Below are positions 54,057-62,851 of a DNA stretch of 64,000 nucleotides, piece by piece. Source of the stretch: Nostoc sp. FACHB-110. Lineage in GTDB: Bacteria; Cyanobacteriota; Cyanobacteriia; Cyanobacteriales; Nostocaceae. A program made the translations under genes and the position numbers. The notes beneath the pieces are model-generated. The model made no database searches. It had not been told where the DNA came from and saw only the letters and a program-made list of their open reading frames with translations. Numbering within the stretch: position 1 is the stretch's first letter; each line of letters starts with the position of its first letter. The DNA is taken from contig NZ_JACJRU010000004.1 in NCBI RefSeq assembly GCF_014697425.1, forward strand, positions 124,001 through 188,000, in the 5' to 3' direction.

Positions 54057-56975
54057 GTGGTATTTAATGCACCTCAAGCCAAGTCTACCATCCCAGCAAA
54101 TTTACAGCCGTCCTCTAGTTTTGTTCAACGACATATAGGCCCTAATACCCATGACATTCAGCAAATGTTAGAAGTTCTGGGTTTTGCCAGCCTCGACAAC
54201 CTGATCGATCGCACAGTACCACAAGCCATCCGATCGCAGCAAACACTACAATTACCCGACGCACAAAGCGAATACGCCGCCTTAGCAAAGTTAAAAAATA
54301 TTGCGGCTAAAAATCAAGTGTGTCGCTCATACATCGGTATAGGATATTATGACTGCGTTACCCCGCCTGTAATTGGGCGTAATATCTTAGAAAATCCTGG
54401 TTGGTACACTGCATACACACCCTATCAGCCAGAAATTGCCCAAGGACGGTTAGAAGCCCTGCTGAATTTCCAAACCATGATTATTGACTTAACAGGTTTG
54501 GAAATTGCCAACGCTTCCTTACTTGATGAAGCCACCGCCGCCGCCGAAGCTATGAGTATGAGTTATGGTGTCAGCAAAACCAAAGCCCATAACTATTTTG
54601 TTTCCCGTGACTGTCATCCCCAAACCATTGATGTGTTGCAAACACGGGCAAAACCTCTAGGAATTAATATTATTATCGGCGACCATCAAACCTTTGATTT
54701 TGCTGAACCGATTTTTGGTGCAGTCTTGCAATACCCCGCCACCGATGGCACTATCTACGACTATCGCGCCTTTATTGAAAAAGCCCATGCAGTCGGCGCG
54801 TTAGTCACAGTCGCCGCAGACCCCCTCAGCTTAACTTTACTCACCCCGCCCGGTGAATTTGGTGCGGATATCGCCGTAGGTAGCACTCAACGCTTTGGTA
54901 TTCCCTTAGGGTTTGGGGGGCCTCATGCAGCGTATTTTGCCACCAAAGAAGAGTATAAACGCCAAGTTCCAGGGCGCATTGTCGGTATATCCAAAGATGT
55001 CAACGGTAAGCCTGCATTACGTCTAGCACTGCAAACCCGCGAACAACACATCCGCAGAGAAAAAGCCACCAGTAACATCTGTACCGCCCAGGTACTACTG
55101 GCGGTGATGGCGGGTATGTACGCCGTGTATCATGGGCCAGAAGGACTGAAGAATATTGCCGAAAATATTCACCAGTTAACTGTAATTTTGGCAGCAGGCT
55201 TAAAGCGTCTGGGTTACAAAATTAGTTCGGAAAATGTCTTTGATACGCTACGCGTAGAGTTAGGTACACAAAACCTCGAAACTATTCTTGCAGGTTGCCA
55301 AGGTAGGAATATCAACTTACGAATTTTTGATGAGACTGCTGTTGGTATCTCTTTAGATGAAACAACTACAGCAGCAGATTTAATTGACTTGTGGCAGATT
55401 TTCGCACTTAAAGATGAATTACCTTTCACCATAGAAGAATTAACCAATTCCTCTGCCGATATTTTGCCACGCCGTCAAAGCAGCTACCTCACCCATCCTG
55501 TATTTAACCGCTATCACTCCGAAACAGAGTTGTTGCGTTATCTGCACAAACTAGAAACCAAGGATTTATCCCTAACAACATCGATGATTCCTTTGGGTTC
55601 TTGTACGATGAAACTAAACGCAACCGCCGAAATGATTCCGGTGAGTTGGGAGGAATTTGGCAAGATACACCCCTTTGCACCACCATCACAAACACGCGGT
55701 TATCAAATTCTCTTCCAGCAACTTGAAGCGTGGTTAGCGGAAATTACTGGGTTTGCGGGAATTTCTCTACAACCAAATGCCGGTTCCCAAGGGGAATACG
55801 CCGGACTGTTGGTCATTCACGAATATCACGCTAGTCGCGGCGAAGCACACCGCAACATCTGTTTAATTCCCACATCCGCGCATGGAACCAACCCAGCCAG
55901 TGCGGTAATGTGTGGAATGAAGGTTGTACCAGTTGCCTGCGATGCTGATGGTAATATTGATGTAACAGACCTCAAAGCCAAAGCCGAAAAGTATGGTAGT
56001 GAACTGGCGGCGTTGATGGTGACATATCCTTCAACTCACGGTGTATTTGAGGAAGCCATTCAAGAAATTTGTGAAGTGATACACCGTCACGGTGGACAAG
56101 TATACATGGATGGGGCAAATATGAACGCCCAAGTCGGGTTGTGTCGTCCCGGCGATATTGGTGCAGATGTTTGTCACTTGAATTTGCACAAAACTTTCTG
56201 TATTCCTCACGGTGGCGGCGGCCCTGGGATGGGGCCAATTGGTGTCGCATCCCATCTTGTACCCTTCCTCCCAGGACACGCCGTAGTTCCCATCAATAAA
56301 ACTCAGCACTCAGCACTCAGCACTCAGCACTCAACAAACGCAGTCGCCGCCGCACCTTGGGGTAGTGCCAGCATCTTGGTAATTTCTTGGATGTATATTG
56401 CCATGATGGGGGCGGCTGGGTTGACCCAAGCTACGAAAGTGGCAATTCTCAATGCTAACTACATTGCCAAGCGACTAGAAAACTACTATCCAGTGTTGTA
56501 CAAAGGCAAAAATAACTTAGTTGCCCATGAATGTATTTTAGATTTGCGATCGCTCAAAAAATCCGCCAACATCGATATCGATGATGTTGCTAAACGGTTA
56601 ATGGACTATGGTTTCCATGCACCGACAGTCTCTTGGCCTGTGGCGGGAACTATCATGGTAGAACCCACAGAAAGCGAATCAAAAGCAGAATTAGACCGTT
56701 TTTGTGATGCCTTGATTGCTATTCGTCAAGAAATTGCCGAAATCGAATCAGGCAAAACAGATATTGAAGATAATCTTTTGAAAAACGCACCCCACACCGC
56801 CGAAAGTCTCATCGCTGGTGAATGGACTCATCCCTATTCCCGCGAACAAGCCGCCTACCCCGCACCTTGGACAAGGGACGCAAAATTCTGGCCTAATGTT
56901 GGTCGTATTGATGCTGCTTTTGGCGACAGGAATTTCGTCTGTTCTTGTCTCCCAATGGAAGCTTACGCATCTTAG
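54057..56975 (+). CDS. gcvP: glycine dehydrogenase (decarboxylating), P protein
   Basis: A 972-residue PLP enzyme that decarboxylates glycine and passes the aminomethyl group to GcvH. The start is set at a GTG at 54057 with CCGGAG 9 nt upstream; the frame is open to an ATG at 53955, but that leader comes from heptamer repeats. The N-terminal half has [14 protein letters not shown] and [11 protein letters not shown]. The C-terminal half has the PLP-binding Lys in [20 protein letters not shown] and the glycine-rich loop after it. A CAGCACT heptamer insertion (nt 56299-56336) adds an in-frame [14 protein letters not shown] loop before [10 protein letters not shown]. Confidence 0.96.
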   Translation: MVFNAPQAKSTIPANLQPSSSFVQRHIGPNTHDIQQMLEVLGFASLDNLIDRTVPQAIRSQQTLQLPDAQSEYAALAKLKNIAAKNQVCRSYIGIGYYDCVTPPVIGRNILENPGWYTAYTPYQPEIAQGRLEALLNFQTMIIDLTGLEIANASLLDEATAAAEAMSMSYGVSKTKAHNYFVSRDCHPQTIDVLQTRAKPLGINIIIGDHQTFDFAEPIFGAVLQYPATDGTIYDYRAFIEKAHAVGALVTVAADPLSLTLLTPPGEFGADIAVGSTQRFGIPLGFGGPHAAYFATKEEYKRQVPGRIVGISKDVNGKPALRLALQTREQHIRREKATSNICTAQVLLAVMAGMYAVYHGPEGLKNIAENIHQLTVILAAGLKRLGYKISSENVFDTLRVELGTQNLETILAGCQGRNINLRIFDETAVGISLDETTTAADLIDLWQIFALKDELPFTIEELTNSSADILPRRQSSYLTHPVFNRYHSETELLRYLHKLETKDLSLTTSMIPLGSCTMKLNATAEMIPVSWEEFGKIHPFAPPSQTRGYQILFQQLEAWLAEITGFAGISLQPNAGSQGEYAGLLVIHEYHASRGEAHRNICLIPTSAHGTNPASAVMCGMKVVPVACDADGNIDVTDLKAKAEKYGSELAALMVTYPSTHGVFEEAIQEICEVIHRHGGQVYMDGANMNAQVGLCRPGDIGADVCHLNLHKTFCIPHGGGGPGMGPIGVASHLVPFLPGHAVVPINKTQHSALSTQHSTNAVAAAPWGSASILVISWMYIAMMGAAGLTQATKVAILNANYIAKRLENYYPVLYKGKNNLVAHECILDLRSLKKSANIDIDDVAKRLMDYGFHAPTVSWPVAGTIMVEPTESESKAELDRFCDALIAIRQEIAEIESGKTDIEDNLLKNAPHTAESLIAGEWTHPYSREQAAYPAPWTRDAKFWPNVGRIDAAFGDRNFVCSCLPMEAYAS
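56299..56336 (+). repeat. CAGCACT heptamer repeat inside gcvP
   Basis: Four and a half tandem CTCAGCA units in frame within gcvP, coding a Ser/Thr/Gln/His-rich loop. The same heptamer occurs inside cysS at 20821-20858. Confidence 0.85.
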
Positions 56976-57000
56976 ACAAAAGAATTAGGTTTTATAAATA

Positions 57001-57045
57001 GGGTGTAAGGGTATAGGGGTCTATTTATCCAAAACCCTTACACCC
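57001..57045 (+). repeat. GGGTGTA heptamer hairpin after gcvP
   Basis: GGGTGTAAGGGT (57001-57012) and ACCCTTACACCC (57034-57045) form a perfect 12-bp stem 25 nt past the gcvP stop. No T-run follows; it could still stabilise or end the mRNA. Confidence 0.75.
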
Positions 57046-57060
57046 CTAAACTCATTTCTT

Positions 57061-57394
57061 GCACGAGGGCGACTGAAGTCGCGGCTACACAGACAAAACC
57101 CCTGACGCTCCTGCGTCGCTAACGCTGTGCTAACGGGTTCGGGGGTGACGCTCCTTCTCCCAAAGGGAGACACTACGCGAACGTCGCTCTAAGCGAAGCC
57201 ATGCCGTCAGGCTTTACGCTGCGCTAACGCAATCGACGGGAACCGCCAAGACTGCGACCCCCTCACCGCCTGCGCGGGTTCCAAACCCTTGATTTTGCCT
57301 TAGTCCCCGTGGTGCGCCAAGCGGGCGGACGCGCGTTTGTATAGCTACGAATTCCATTCGCTGAGGCTAGGTGCAAGATGTGAATAAACTAGTC
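57061..57394. repeat. GC-rich cluster of dispersed repeats
   Basis: About 330 nt of GC-rich sequence between AT-rich flanks, with modules such as CTTCTCCCAAAGGGAGACAC TACGCGAACG and GCGAAGCCATGCCGTCAGGC. Its last part (57305-57382) is an inverted copy of 34651-34764. No coding frame is convincing. Confidence 0.75.
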
Positions 57395-58064
57395 TTTACA
57401 GATAAACTTTGTGCCTAAGTCCTGAAACCCTAATTATGTATCTCTGCATTTGATATTCTTTCGCATCAAAATGCTATAAGTTTTAGCTATTGTTTAGATA
57501 ATTGCGTTTAGCTTTTGCAGATTTATTTCATCTTAATATACTATTAATTTATTTTTAGTTAATATTCGACTTATCCTTGCATAAGATTTGTAATTTTAAC
57601 TACAAATACATATTTCCAAACTGTACAAAACTGCATATACAAATCTTTTCTTATGTGTAATAGCGATAAATAAAAGGTAGATAAGCTACATCATCATAAT
57701 ACTTTTTCTGTTAGCAGCATTAATTTTGCAACTTTAGCTTATTTTCTTTTGACAACTACTAAAAAAATCCTTAAGCTAATAGATAAGGTACAAACATTCA
57801 AACTCAAAACTACGATTTTGTGAGGTAAATTCAAAATCGTTGTTCTAAAGTATCAACATGAACAAATGAATTGAACTCAATCATTAACCATAAATAGTAG
57901 CTTCAACAAATTTAGCTAGAAAGTACCTAATACCTGAACTAATGGGATTCGCCACGCAGTTTACCATCATCCAGTCAGGTATGAATGCTTGTTGGGATTT
58001 TATGTCTTGTCTGTTAATTCTTTAACTTTGACCCAGGTGTAGTAACAATGTCCAGGAGAATAAT
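57395..58064. other. AT-rich leader region of the DUF2231-cox operon
   Basis: About 670 nt of AT-rich DNA without a gene, upstream of the oxidase operon. It contains the GTA-N8-TAC site at 57590-57603. The ribosome-binding site CCAGGAGAA at about 58051-58059 precedes the first gene. Confidence 0.5.
57590..57603. promoter_or_regulatory. NtcA-type box GTAATTTTAACTAC
   Basis: A perfect match to the NtcA consensus GTA-N8-TAC, about 460 nt upstream of the first gene of the oxidase operon. A good TAN3T box at the usual 20-24 nt distance is not seen; TATACA lies at about 57636. A chance match in about 1 kb of AT-rich DNA is not negligible. Confidence 0.4.
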
Positions 58065-58565
58065 ATGTTTGACATTTTTACCTCATTGAATGACCATAAT
58101 TTGCCATATCCAGATACGCTACATCCTATCGTTGTTCACTTCGTAATAGCGATGGTATTGTTTGCATTTGCTTGTGATTTAGTAGGTTTTTTGACTGGCA
58201 AAACTCGCTTATTTGAAGTGAGTTGGTGGAATATGTTTGTCGCTACGATCGCAATTTTTGTAGCAATCATCTTTGGGCAATTTGAAGCTGGTTTAGCGAA
58301 ACCTTACGACGTAGCAAAATCAGTGCTAAATGTTCATACATTGATTGGCTGGTCACTTTCGGGCATCATCGCTGCCATTACAGCGTGGCGCTATGTCCTT
58401 CGTTCGCGCAACCCCCAAAAATTGCCGATTCATTATATCGCCGCCGGAATTGTTTTAGTCGCAATAGTTGGCGTGCAAGTATTTCTGGGTGATGAATTGG
58501 TGTGGATATATGGACTGCATACAGTACCAGTTGTTGAAGCCGTAAAGGATGGGATGTTGCCATGA
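58065..58565 (+). CDS. DUF2231 membrane protein, first of a pair
   Basis: A 166-residue membrane protein with about four transmembrane segments (VVHFVIAMVLFAFACDLVGF; WNMFVATIAIFVAIIFGQF; TLIGWSLSGIIAAITAW; YIAAGIVLVAIVGVQVFLG). The LPYPDTLHPIVVHFVIAMVLF start is typical of DUF2231, where a conserved His sits in HPIVVHF. It has a good ribosome-binding site (AGGAGAA) and overlaps the next gene by 4 nt (ATGA). Two such genes precede coxB in the Anabaena cox3-type cluster, as I recall, so it may be an oxidase accessory protein. Confidence 0.85.
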   Translation: MFDIFTSLNDHNLPYPDTLHPIVVHFVIAMVLFAFACDLVGFLTGKTRLFEVSWWNMFVATIAIFVAIIFGQFEAGLAKPYDVAKSVLNVHTLIGWSLSGIIAAITAWRYVLRSRNPQKLPIHYIAAGIVLVAIVGVQVFLGDELVWIYGLHTVPVVEAVKDGMLP

Positions 58566-59167
58566 ATTCAGAATTGATTAACCAATTAAACGTGCAATTA
58601 GGTGCTAACGGTCTACCTTACACTCTGCCTATTCACCCAAATTTAGTGCATCTCACCATCGGTTTATTTATCATTGGCATCACCTTTGATATTGTTGGTG
58701 TTTTGTTCCCCATCCAAAAATGGGTGTTCAAATTTTTGGCAATTACTGTTGAACGAGCCAACTTCTTTGATGTCGGTTGGTACAACATGGTTGGCTCAAC
58801 AATTATCACTTTTTTCACCGTTGCGGCTGGCTTTTATGAAATGCTGCTAGCAACTCCACCCACCGAAGTCAAAAGTGCTTGGGGAATGCAAGCAATGGAG
58901 ACAATGCTGTGGCATGGCATTGGTGGTGTAGTTTTACTTGGTTTATTTGTTGGCATGACCATGTGGCGAGGCTGGCAGCGTTACTCCTGGAGTAAAGACG
59001 CAGATGTAGAAGTGCAATGGAGCTATTTATTGGCGGGAGTATCAATCATGTTTTTGATGTTCCTCCACGGCACATTAGGAGCGCAACTAGCAGCCGAATT
59101 TGGTGTACACAACACCGCAGATAGTTTACTGCGATTGGGTGAAGACCTCAACACCATACTCAAATAA
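58562..59167 (+). CDS. DUF2231 membrane protein, second of a pair
   Basis: A 201-residue membrane protein with about four to five hydrophobic segments. LPYTLPIHPNLVHLTIGLFI parallels the HP..VH..I start of its neighbour, and GWYNMVGSTIITFFTVAAGF and the final LLAGVSIMFLMFLHGTLGAQ are aligned with the same family. Its start overlaps the upstream stop by 4 nt. coxB follows after 73 nt containing TTGACTATTGACC repeats. The paired arrangement suggests a heterodimeric, possibly haem- or quinone-related, membrane partner; that is inference. Confidence 0.85.
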   Translation: MNSELINQLNVQLGANGLPYTLPIHPNLVHLTIGLFIIGITFDIVGVLFPIQKWVFKFLAITVERANFFDVGWYNMVGSTIITFFTVAAGFYEMLLATPPTEVKSAWGMQAMETMLWHGIGGVVLLGLFVGMTMWRGWQRYSWSKDADVEVQWSYLLAGVSIMFLMFLHGTLGAQLAAEFGVHNTADSLLRLGEDLNTILK

Positions 59168-59169
59168 CT

Positions 59170-59240
59170 GTCCAGGGTCAAACGTCCAAAGTAACTAATT
59201 TTGACTATTGACTATTGACCATTGACTCTTGACCAAAACC
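59170..59240. repeat. TTGACCA-type heptamer repeats before coxB
   Basis: Units TTGACTATTGACTATTGACC ATTGACTCTTGACC lie between the second DUF2231 gene and coxB. A related CTGTTGACCATTGACCA occurs at 17820-17836. Confidence 0.6.
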
Positions 59241-60158
59241 ATGAAACTCCAGAAGATTTTAAACATTTTGACATTAATTACTGGTGCGATCGCCATCAGC
59301 ATCACCAGTATATGGATAGGTAAACAATCCTATTCCTGGCTACCGCCTCAAGCAGCTGCCGAATCTCATTTAATTGATGATTTGATTAGCTTCTTAGTTA
59401 CATTAGGTGCGTTTATCTTCCTGGGTGTAACTAGCACCATTGTGTATTCTGTGATTTTCCATCGTGCTAAGAAAAACGACCTTAGCGATGGCCCCCATAT
59501 TGAGGGTAACGTAGCTTTAGAAGTTGTCTGGACAGCTATCCCCATTATGTTAGTACTGTGGATTGCTGGCTATAGCTCCCAAGTTTACGAGCAAATGGGC
59601 ATTCAAGGCCCCTCCCAGCTAGTGCATTTGCATAATCCAATGGGTATGGAATCAGCTTATGCAGCCTCAAAAGATGAAGCTATGGCTGAACCCGTCGAAA
59701 AAATTGATGTCATTGCCAAGCAGTGGGCGTGGGTATTTCATTATCCTGAGAAAAATGTTACCAGTACCGAACTGCATTTACCAAGCGATCGCCGCGTGCG
59801 TTTAGCACTGCAATCAGAAGACGTACTGCACGGCTTTTATATCCCTGCATTCCGCCTCAAACAAGACATTATCCCCAGCCACACCATCGACTTTGAATTT
59901 ACACCTATTCGCCAGGGTGAATATCGCCTCACCGACTCTCAATATAGCGGCACTTACTTTGCCACCATGCAGGCAAACGTAGTTGTTGAATCTCCCGAAG
60001 ACTATCACCGATGGCTGGCCAAAGTAGCCACCCACAAACCCTTCTTTGCCAAAAACCAAGCTGTTAATGAATACGCCGAAACAGCTAGCGAACCCGTGAA
60101 AAATGGCTGGGATACCGTAGTCCCTGCCGCCCCACCCTTAGTTAATTACTCCGGTTGA
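59241..60158 (+). CDS. coxB: alternative-type terminal oxidase subunit II without CuA
   Basis: A 305-residue subunit II with two N-terminal transmembrane helices (ILTLITGAIAISITSIWIG; LVTLGAFIFLGVTSTIVYSV) and a cupredoxin domain (AKQWAWVFHYP, DVLHGFYIPAFRLKQDIIPS). Where cytochrome c oxidases carry CxxxCGxxH, this reads DSQYSGTYFATMQ: both Cys and the His are absent, so no CuA centre. That is the mark of the cyanobacterial alternative oxidase (ARTO, cox2/cox3 type). The start is taken at the ATG at 59241; a TTG at 59229 is possible. Confidence 0.92.
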   Translation: MKLQKILNILTLITGAIAISITSIWIGKQSYSWLPPQAAAESHLIDDLISFLVTLGAFIFLGVTSTIVYSVIFHRAKKNDLSDGPHIEGNVALEVVWTAIPIMLVLWIAGYSSQVYEQMGIQGPSQLVHLHNPMGMESAYAASKDEAMAEPVEKIDVIAKQWAWVFHYPEKNVTSTELHLPSDRRVRLALQSEDVLHGFYIPAFRLKQDIIPSHTIDFEFTPIRQGEYRLTDSQYSGTYFATMQANVVVESPEDYHRWLAKVATHKPFFAKNQAVNEYAETASEPVKNGWDTVVPAAPPLVNYSG

Positions 60159-60159
60159 C

Positions 60160-60200
60160 ACCCTGACACCCTACACCCCCACACCCTTATTTCTCATAAG
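60160..60200. repeat. ACACCCT heptamer repeats between coxB and coxA
   Basis: GACACCCTGACACCCTACAC CCCCACACCC units, the complement of the GGGTGTA family, fill most of the 53-nt gap. A ribosome-binding site (AAGGA) follows near 60198. Confidence 0.65.
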
Positions 60201-60211
60201 GAAACTCCTCA

Positions 60212-61882
60212 ATGACTAACATCCCTATTGAGAGTCTCAGCCTGCCGGTTGGGCAACCTCAACACGAAACCCCAGGTGGCTGGAAGCAATACTTCAGCTT
60301 CAGCACCGACCACAAAGTCATCGGTATTCAATACCTCGTTACCTCATTTATTTTCTTTCTCGTCGGCGGTATCTTTGCCATGATCCTGCGGGGAGAACTC
60401 ATCACCCCCGAAGCCGACTTAGTAGACCGCACCGTATATAACGGAATGTTCACCATGCACGGCACAGTCATGCTGTTCTTGTGGACATTTCCCTCACTCG
60501 TTGGTTTAGCTAACTATCTTGTACCCCTAATGATAGGGGCGCGAGATATGGCTTTCCCCCGCCTTAACGCCGTCGCCTTTTGGATGGTTCCTGTCGTCGG
60601 GATTTTGTTAATGGGGAGTTTCTTTGTGCCTGGTGGCCCAGCGCAGGCGGGTTGGTGGGCTTATCCGCCAGTGAGCCTGCAAAACCCCACAGGTAATTTG
60701 ATTAATGGTCAAGTGCTGTGGTTATTGGCAGTGGCAATTTCTGGTGTCTCCTCAATTATGGGGGCAGTCAACTTTGTTACCACCATCGTCAAAATGCGCG
60801 CCCCAGGCATGACCTTCTTTAGAATGCCGTTGTTTGTCTGGGCAGTATTAAGCGCGCAAATCATTCAATTGTTTGGACTCCCGGCATTGACAGCTGGTGC
60901 AGTCATGCTGCTACTTGACCTCACCGTTGGCACTGGCTTTTTCAACCCCAGCAACGGCGGCAACCCAGTCATGTTCCAGCATTACTTCTGGTTTTACTCC
61001 CACCCTGCTGTTTATGTGATTATTCTGCCAGTTTTTGGCATCTTCTCCGAAATTTTCCCTGTCTACTCCCGCAAACCTTTATTCGGCTACAAAGTAGTGG
61101 CAATTTCATCACTATTAATTGCCGTAGTTAGTGCCATTGTCTGGGTACACCATATGTATGTTAGCGGCACTCCTGGTTGGATGCGGTTAATTTTCATGTT
61201 GACAACTATGTTTGTGTCTGTACCAACTGGCATTAAGGTGTTTGCTTGGGTAGCAACCATTTGGGGCGGTAAATTGCGGTTGAATACAGCCATGTTATTT
61301 GCCCTTGGTGGATTAATTTTGTTTGTATTTGCAGGCATCACAGGCATCATGCTGTCTTCTGTACCTGTGGATGTTCACGTTAACAATACTTATTTTGTCG
61401 TGGGACACTTCCACTACGTTTTGTTTGGCACAGTGACAATGGGCTTGTATGCCGCTATTTATCACTGGTTCCCCAAAATGACCGGGCGGATGTACTACGA
61501 AGGTTGGGGTAAGTTGCATTTCTGGTTATCTTTCATTGGTACTAACCTCAACTTCTTCCCCATGCACCCCTTAGGCTTGCAAGGTATGTTGCGGCGGGTG
61601 TCTTCCTACGCACCAGAATACGAATATTGGAACATCATTGCTAGTCTGGGTGCATTCTTGTTAGGTATGTCTACTTTGCCCTTCATCTTCAACATGGTGA
61701 TTTCTTGGATGCAAGGTGAAAAAGCACCGGGTAATCCTTGGCGGGCAATTGGTTTAGAGTGGTTGGTTTCTTCTCCACCACCTGTTGAAAACTTTGAAGA
61801 AATTCCGGTTGTTATTTCGGAACCTTACGGTTACGGCAAATCAGAACCTCTAGTAGCAGAGACTCACAGCCAACATCCGTAA
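60212..61882 (+). CDS. coxA: haem-copper oxidase subunit I
   Basis: A 556-residue catalytic subunit with about twelve transmembrane helices. Ligand motifs: FTMHGTVMLFLW (haem His), FWFYSHPAVYVIILP with the CuB His at residue 264 and the cross-linked Tyr, VWVHHMYVSG with two CuB His, and FVVGHFHYVLFGTV with both haem His. The Glu of the usual GHPEVY proton channel is replaced (YSHPAVY), the A2-type pattern. With the CuA-less subunit II this fits a quinol-type or alternative oxidase. Confidence 0.95.
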   Translation: MTNIPIESLSLPVGQPQHETPGGWKQYFSFSTDHKVIGIQYLVTSFIFFLVGGIFAMILRGELITPEADLVDRTVYNGMFTMHGTVMLFLWTFPSLVGLANYLVPLMIGARDMAFPRLNAVAFWMVPVVGILLMGSFFVPGGPAQAGWWAYPPVSLQNPTGNLINGQVLWLLAVAISGVSSIMGAVNFVTTIVKMRAPGMTFFRMPLFVWAVLSAQIIQLFGLPALTAGAVMLLLDLTVGTGFFNPSNGGNPVMFQHYFWFYSHPAVYVIILPVFGIFSEIFPVYSRKPLFGYKVVAISSLLIAVVSAIVWVHHMYVSGTPGWMRLIFMLTTMFVSVPTGIKVFAWVATIWGGKLRLNTAMLFALGGLILFVFAGITGIMLSSVPVDVHVNNTYFVVGHFHYVLFGTVTMGLYAAIYHWFPKMTGRMYYEGWGKLHFWLSFIGTNLNFFPMHPLGLQGMLRRVSSYAPEYEYWNIIASLGAFLLGMSTLPFIFNMVISWMQGEKAPGNPWRAIGLEWLVSSPPPVENFEEIPVVISEPYGYGKSEPLVAETHSQHP

Positions 61883-61894
61883 CATTTTAGGCTT

Positions 61895-61978
61895 TACTCC
61901 TGCGCTCTTCTCTGCGTGAGACAAAAAGTAATTCAACGCAGAGGGACGCTAAGGTAAACGCAAAGTTACGCGGAGTAT
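61895..61978. repeat. CGCAGAG-type dispersed repeat between coxA and coxC
   Basis: The 117-nt gap holds CTCTTCTCTGCGTGAGAC and CAACGCAGAGGGACGCTAAG GTAAACGCAAAG, an imperfect inverted pair of the CGCAGAG family also seen near 1360-1430. It interrupts the operon without a clear terminator. Confidence 0.6.
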
Positions 61979-61999
61979 ACACAATTCAAAATTTTACCA

Positions 62000-62611
62000 A
62001 TGGACAGCTATATCGTTTCAGAAGAGTTGAAAAATCACTCTCATCATTCTGGTGAGCATGGGCATGATGAAGAAGGCAATAAGATGTTTGGCTTCATTGT
62101 CTTCTTATTGTCGGAAAGTGTCATTTTCTTGAGCTTTTTCGCTGGTTATATTGTCTACAAGCTCACTATTCCTAATTGGCTACCAGCTGGTGTTGAAGGA
62201 TTAGAAGTGAAAGATCCTGCTATCAATACCGTTGTTTTGGTTGCTAGTAGCTTTGTGATTTATTTAGCAGAACGCGCTCTGCAACGTCACAACCTGTTTG
62301 GTTTTCGCTTGTTTCTCTTAGCCACAATGGCAATGGGTAGCTACTTCTTGGTAGGACAAGCAATTGAATGGAGTCACTTGGCTTTTGGTTTCACCACTGG
62401 CACATTTGGCGGGATGTTCTATTTGTTAACAGGTTTCCACGGTTTGCACGTTTTCACTGGTATCTTGTTGCAATTGATTATTTTGATTCGCTCTTTCATT
62501 CCTGGTAACTACGACTCAGGACACTTTGGTGTAAATGCCACTTCACTGTTTTGGCACTTTGTCGATGTCATCTGGATTGTTTTGTTTATCTTGATTTACG
62601 TTTGGCAGTAA
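62000..62611 (+). CDS. coxC: haem-copper oxidase subunit III
   Basis: A 203-residue subunit III with five transmembrane helices, as usual for short bacterial forms. MFGFIVFLLSESVIFLSFFA contains the family E in the lipid-binding region, ERALQRHNLFGFRLFLLATM and the final LFWHFVDVIWIVLFILIYVW are typical. The N-terminus is His-rich (NHSHHSGEHGHDEEG). It is the last gene of the DUF2231-DUF2231-coxB-coxA-coxC order. Confidence 0.95.
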   Translation: MDSYIVSEELKNHSHHSGEHGHDEEGNKMFGFIVFLLSESVIFLSFFAGYIVYKLTIPNWLPAGVEGLEVKDPAINTVVLVASSFVIYLAERALQRHNLFGFRLFLLATMAMGSYFLVGQAIEWSHLAFGFTTGTFGGMFYLLTGFHGLHVFTGILLQLIILIRSFIPGNYDSGHFGVNATSLFWHFVDVIWIVLFILIYVWQ

Positions 62612-62851
62612 AACTCAGGCTTTGTGCATAAATTAAAGCAAAGTTTTAGGGGAGGTAAGGTAATTTACTTCCCTATTTTTATTAATTATATATTTAGAAT
62701 AATTTGTCACTATATCCTTGTATAGATGTTTAAAAATTATGCTTAAGGTAAAAATGTTAAGACCGAAAATAAATAAATTTATTTTTTGTGCAAATCCAAA
62801 GGGCAAAAAATAAATTCTTAATTGACTAAGATACCTTTTTATTGATTACAA

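Noticed and set aside
57677..57689. GTAGATAAGCTAC as an NtcA box
   Set aside because: The spacing is 7 rather than 8 nt between GTA and TAC, so it does not fit the consensus; only 57590-57603 does.
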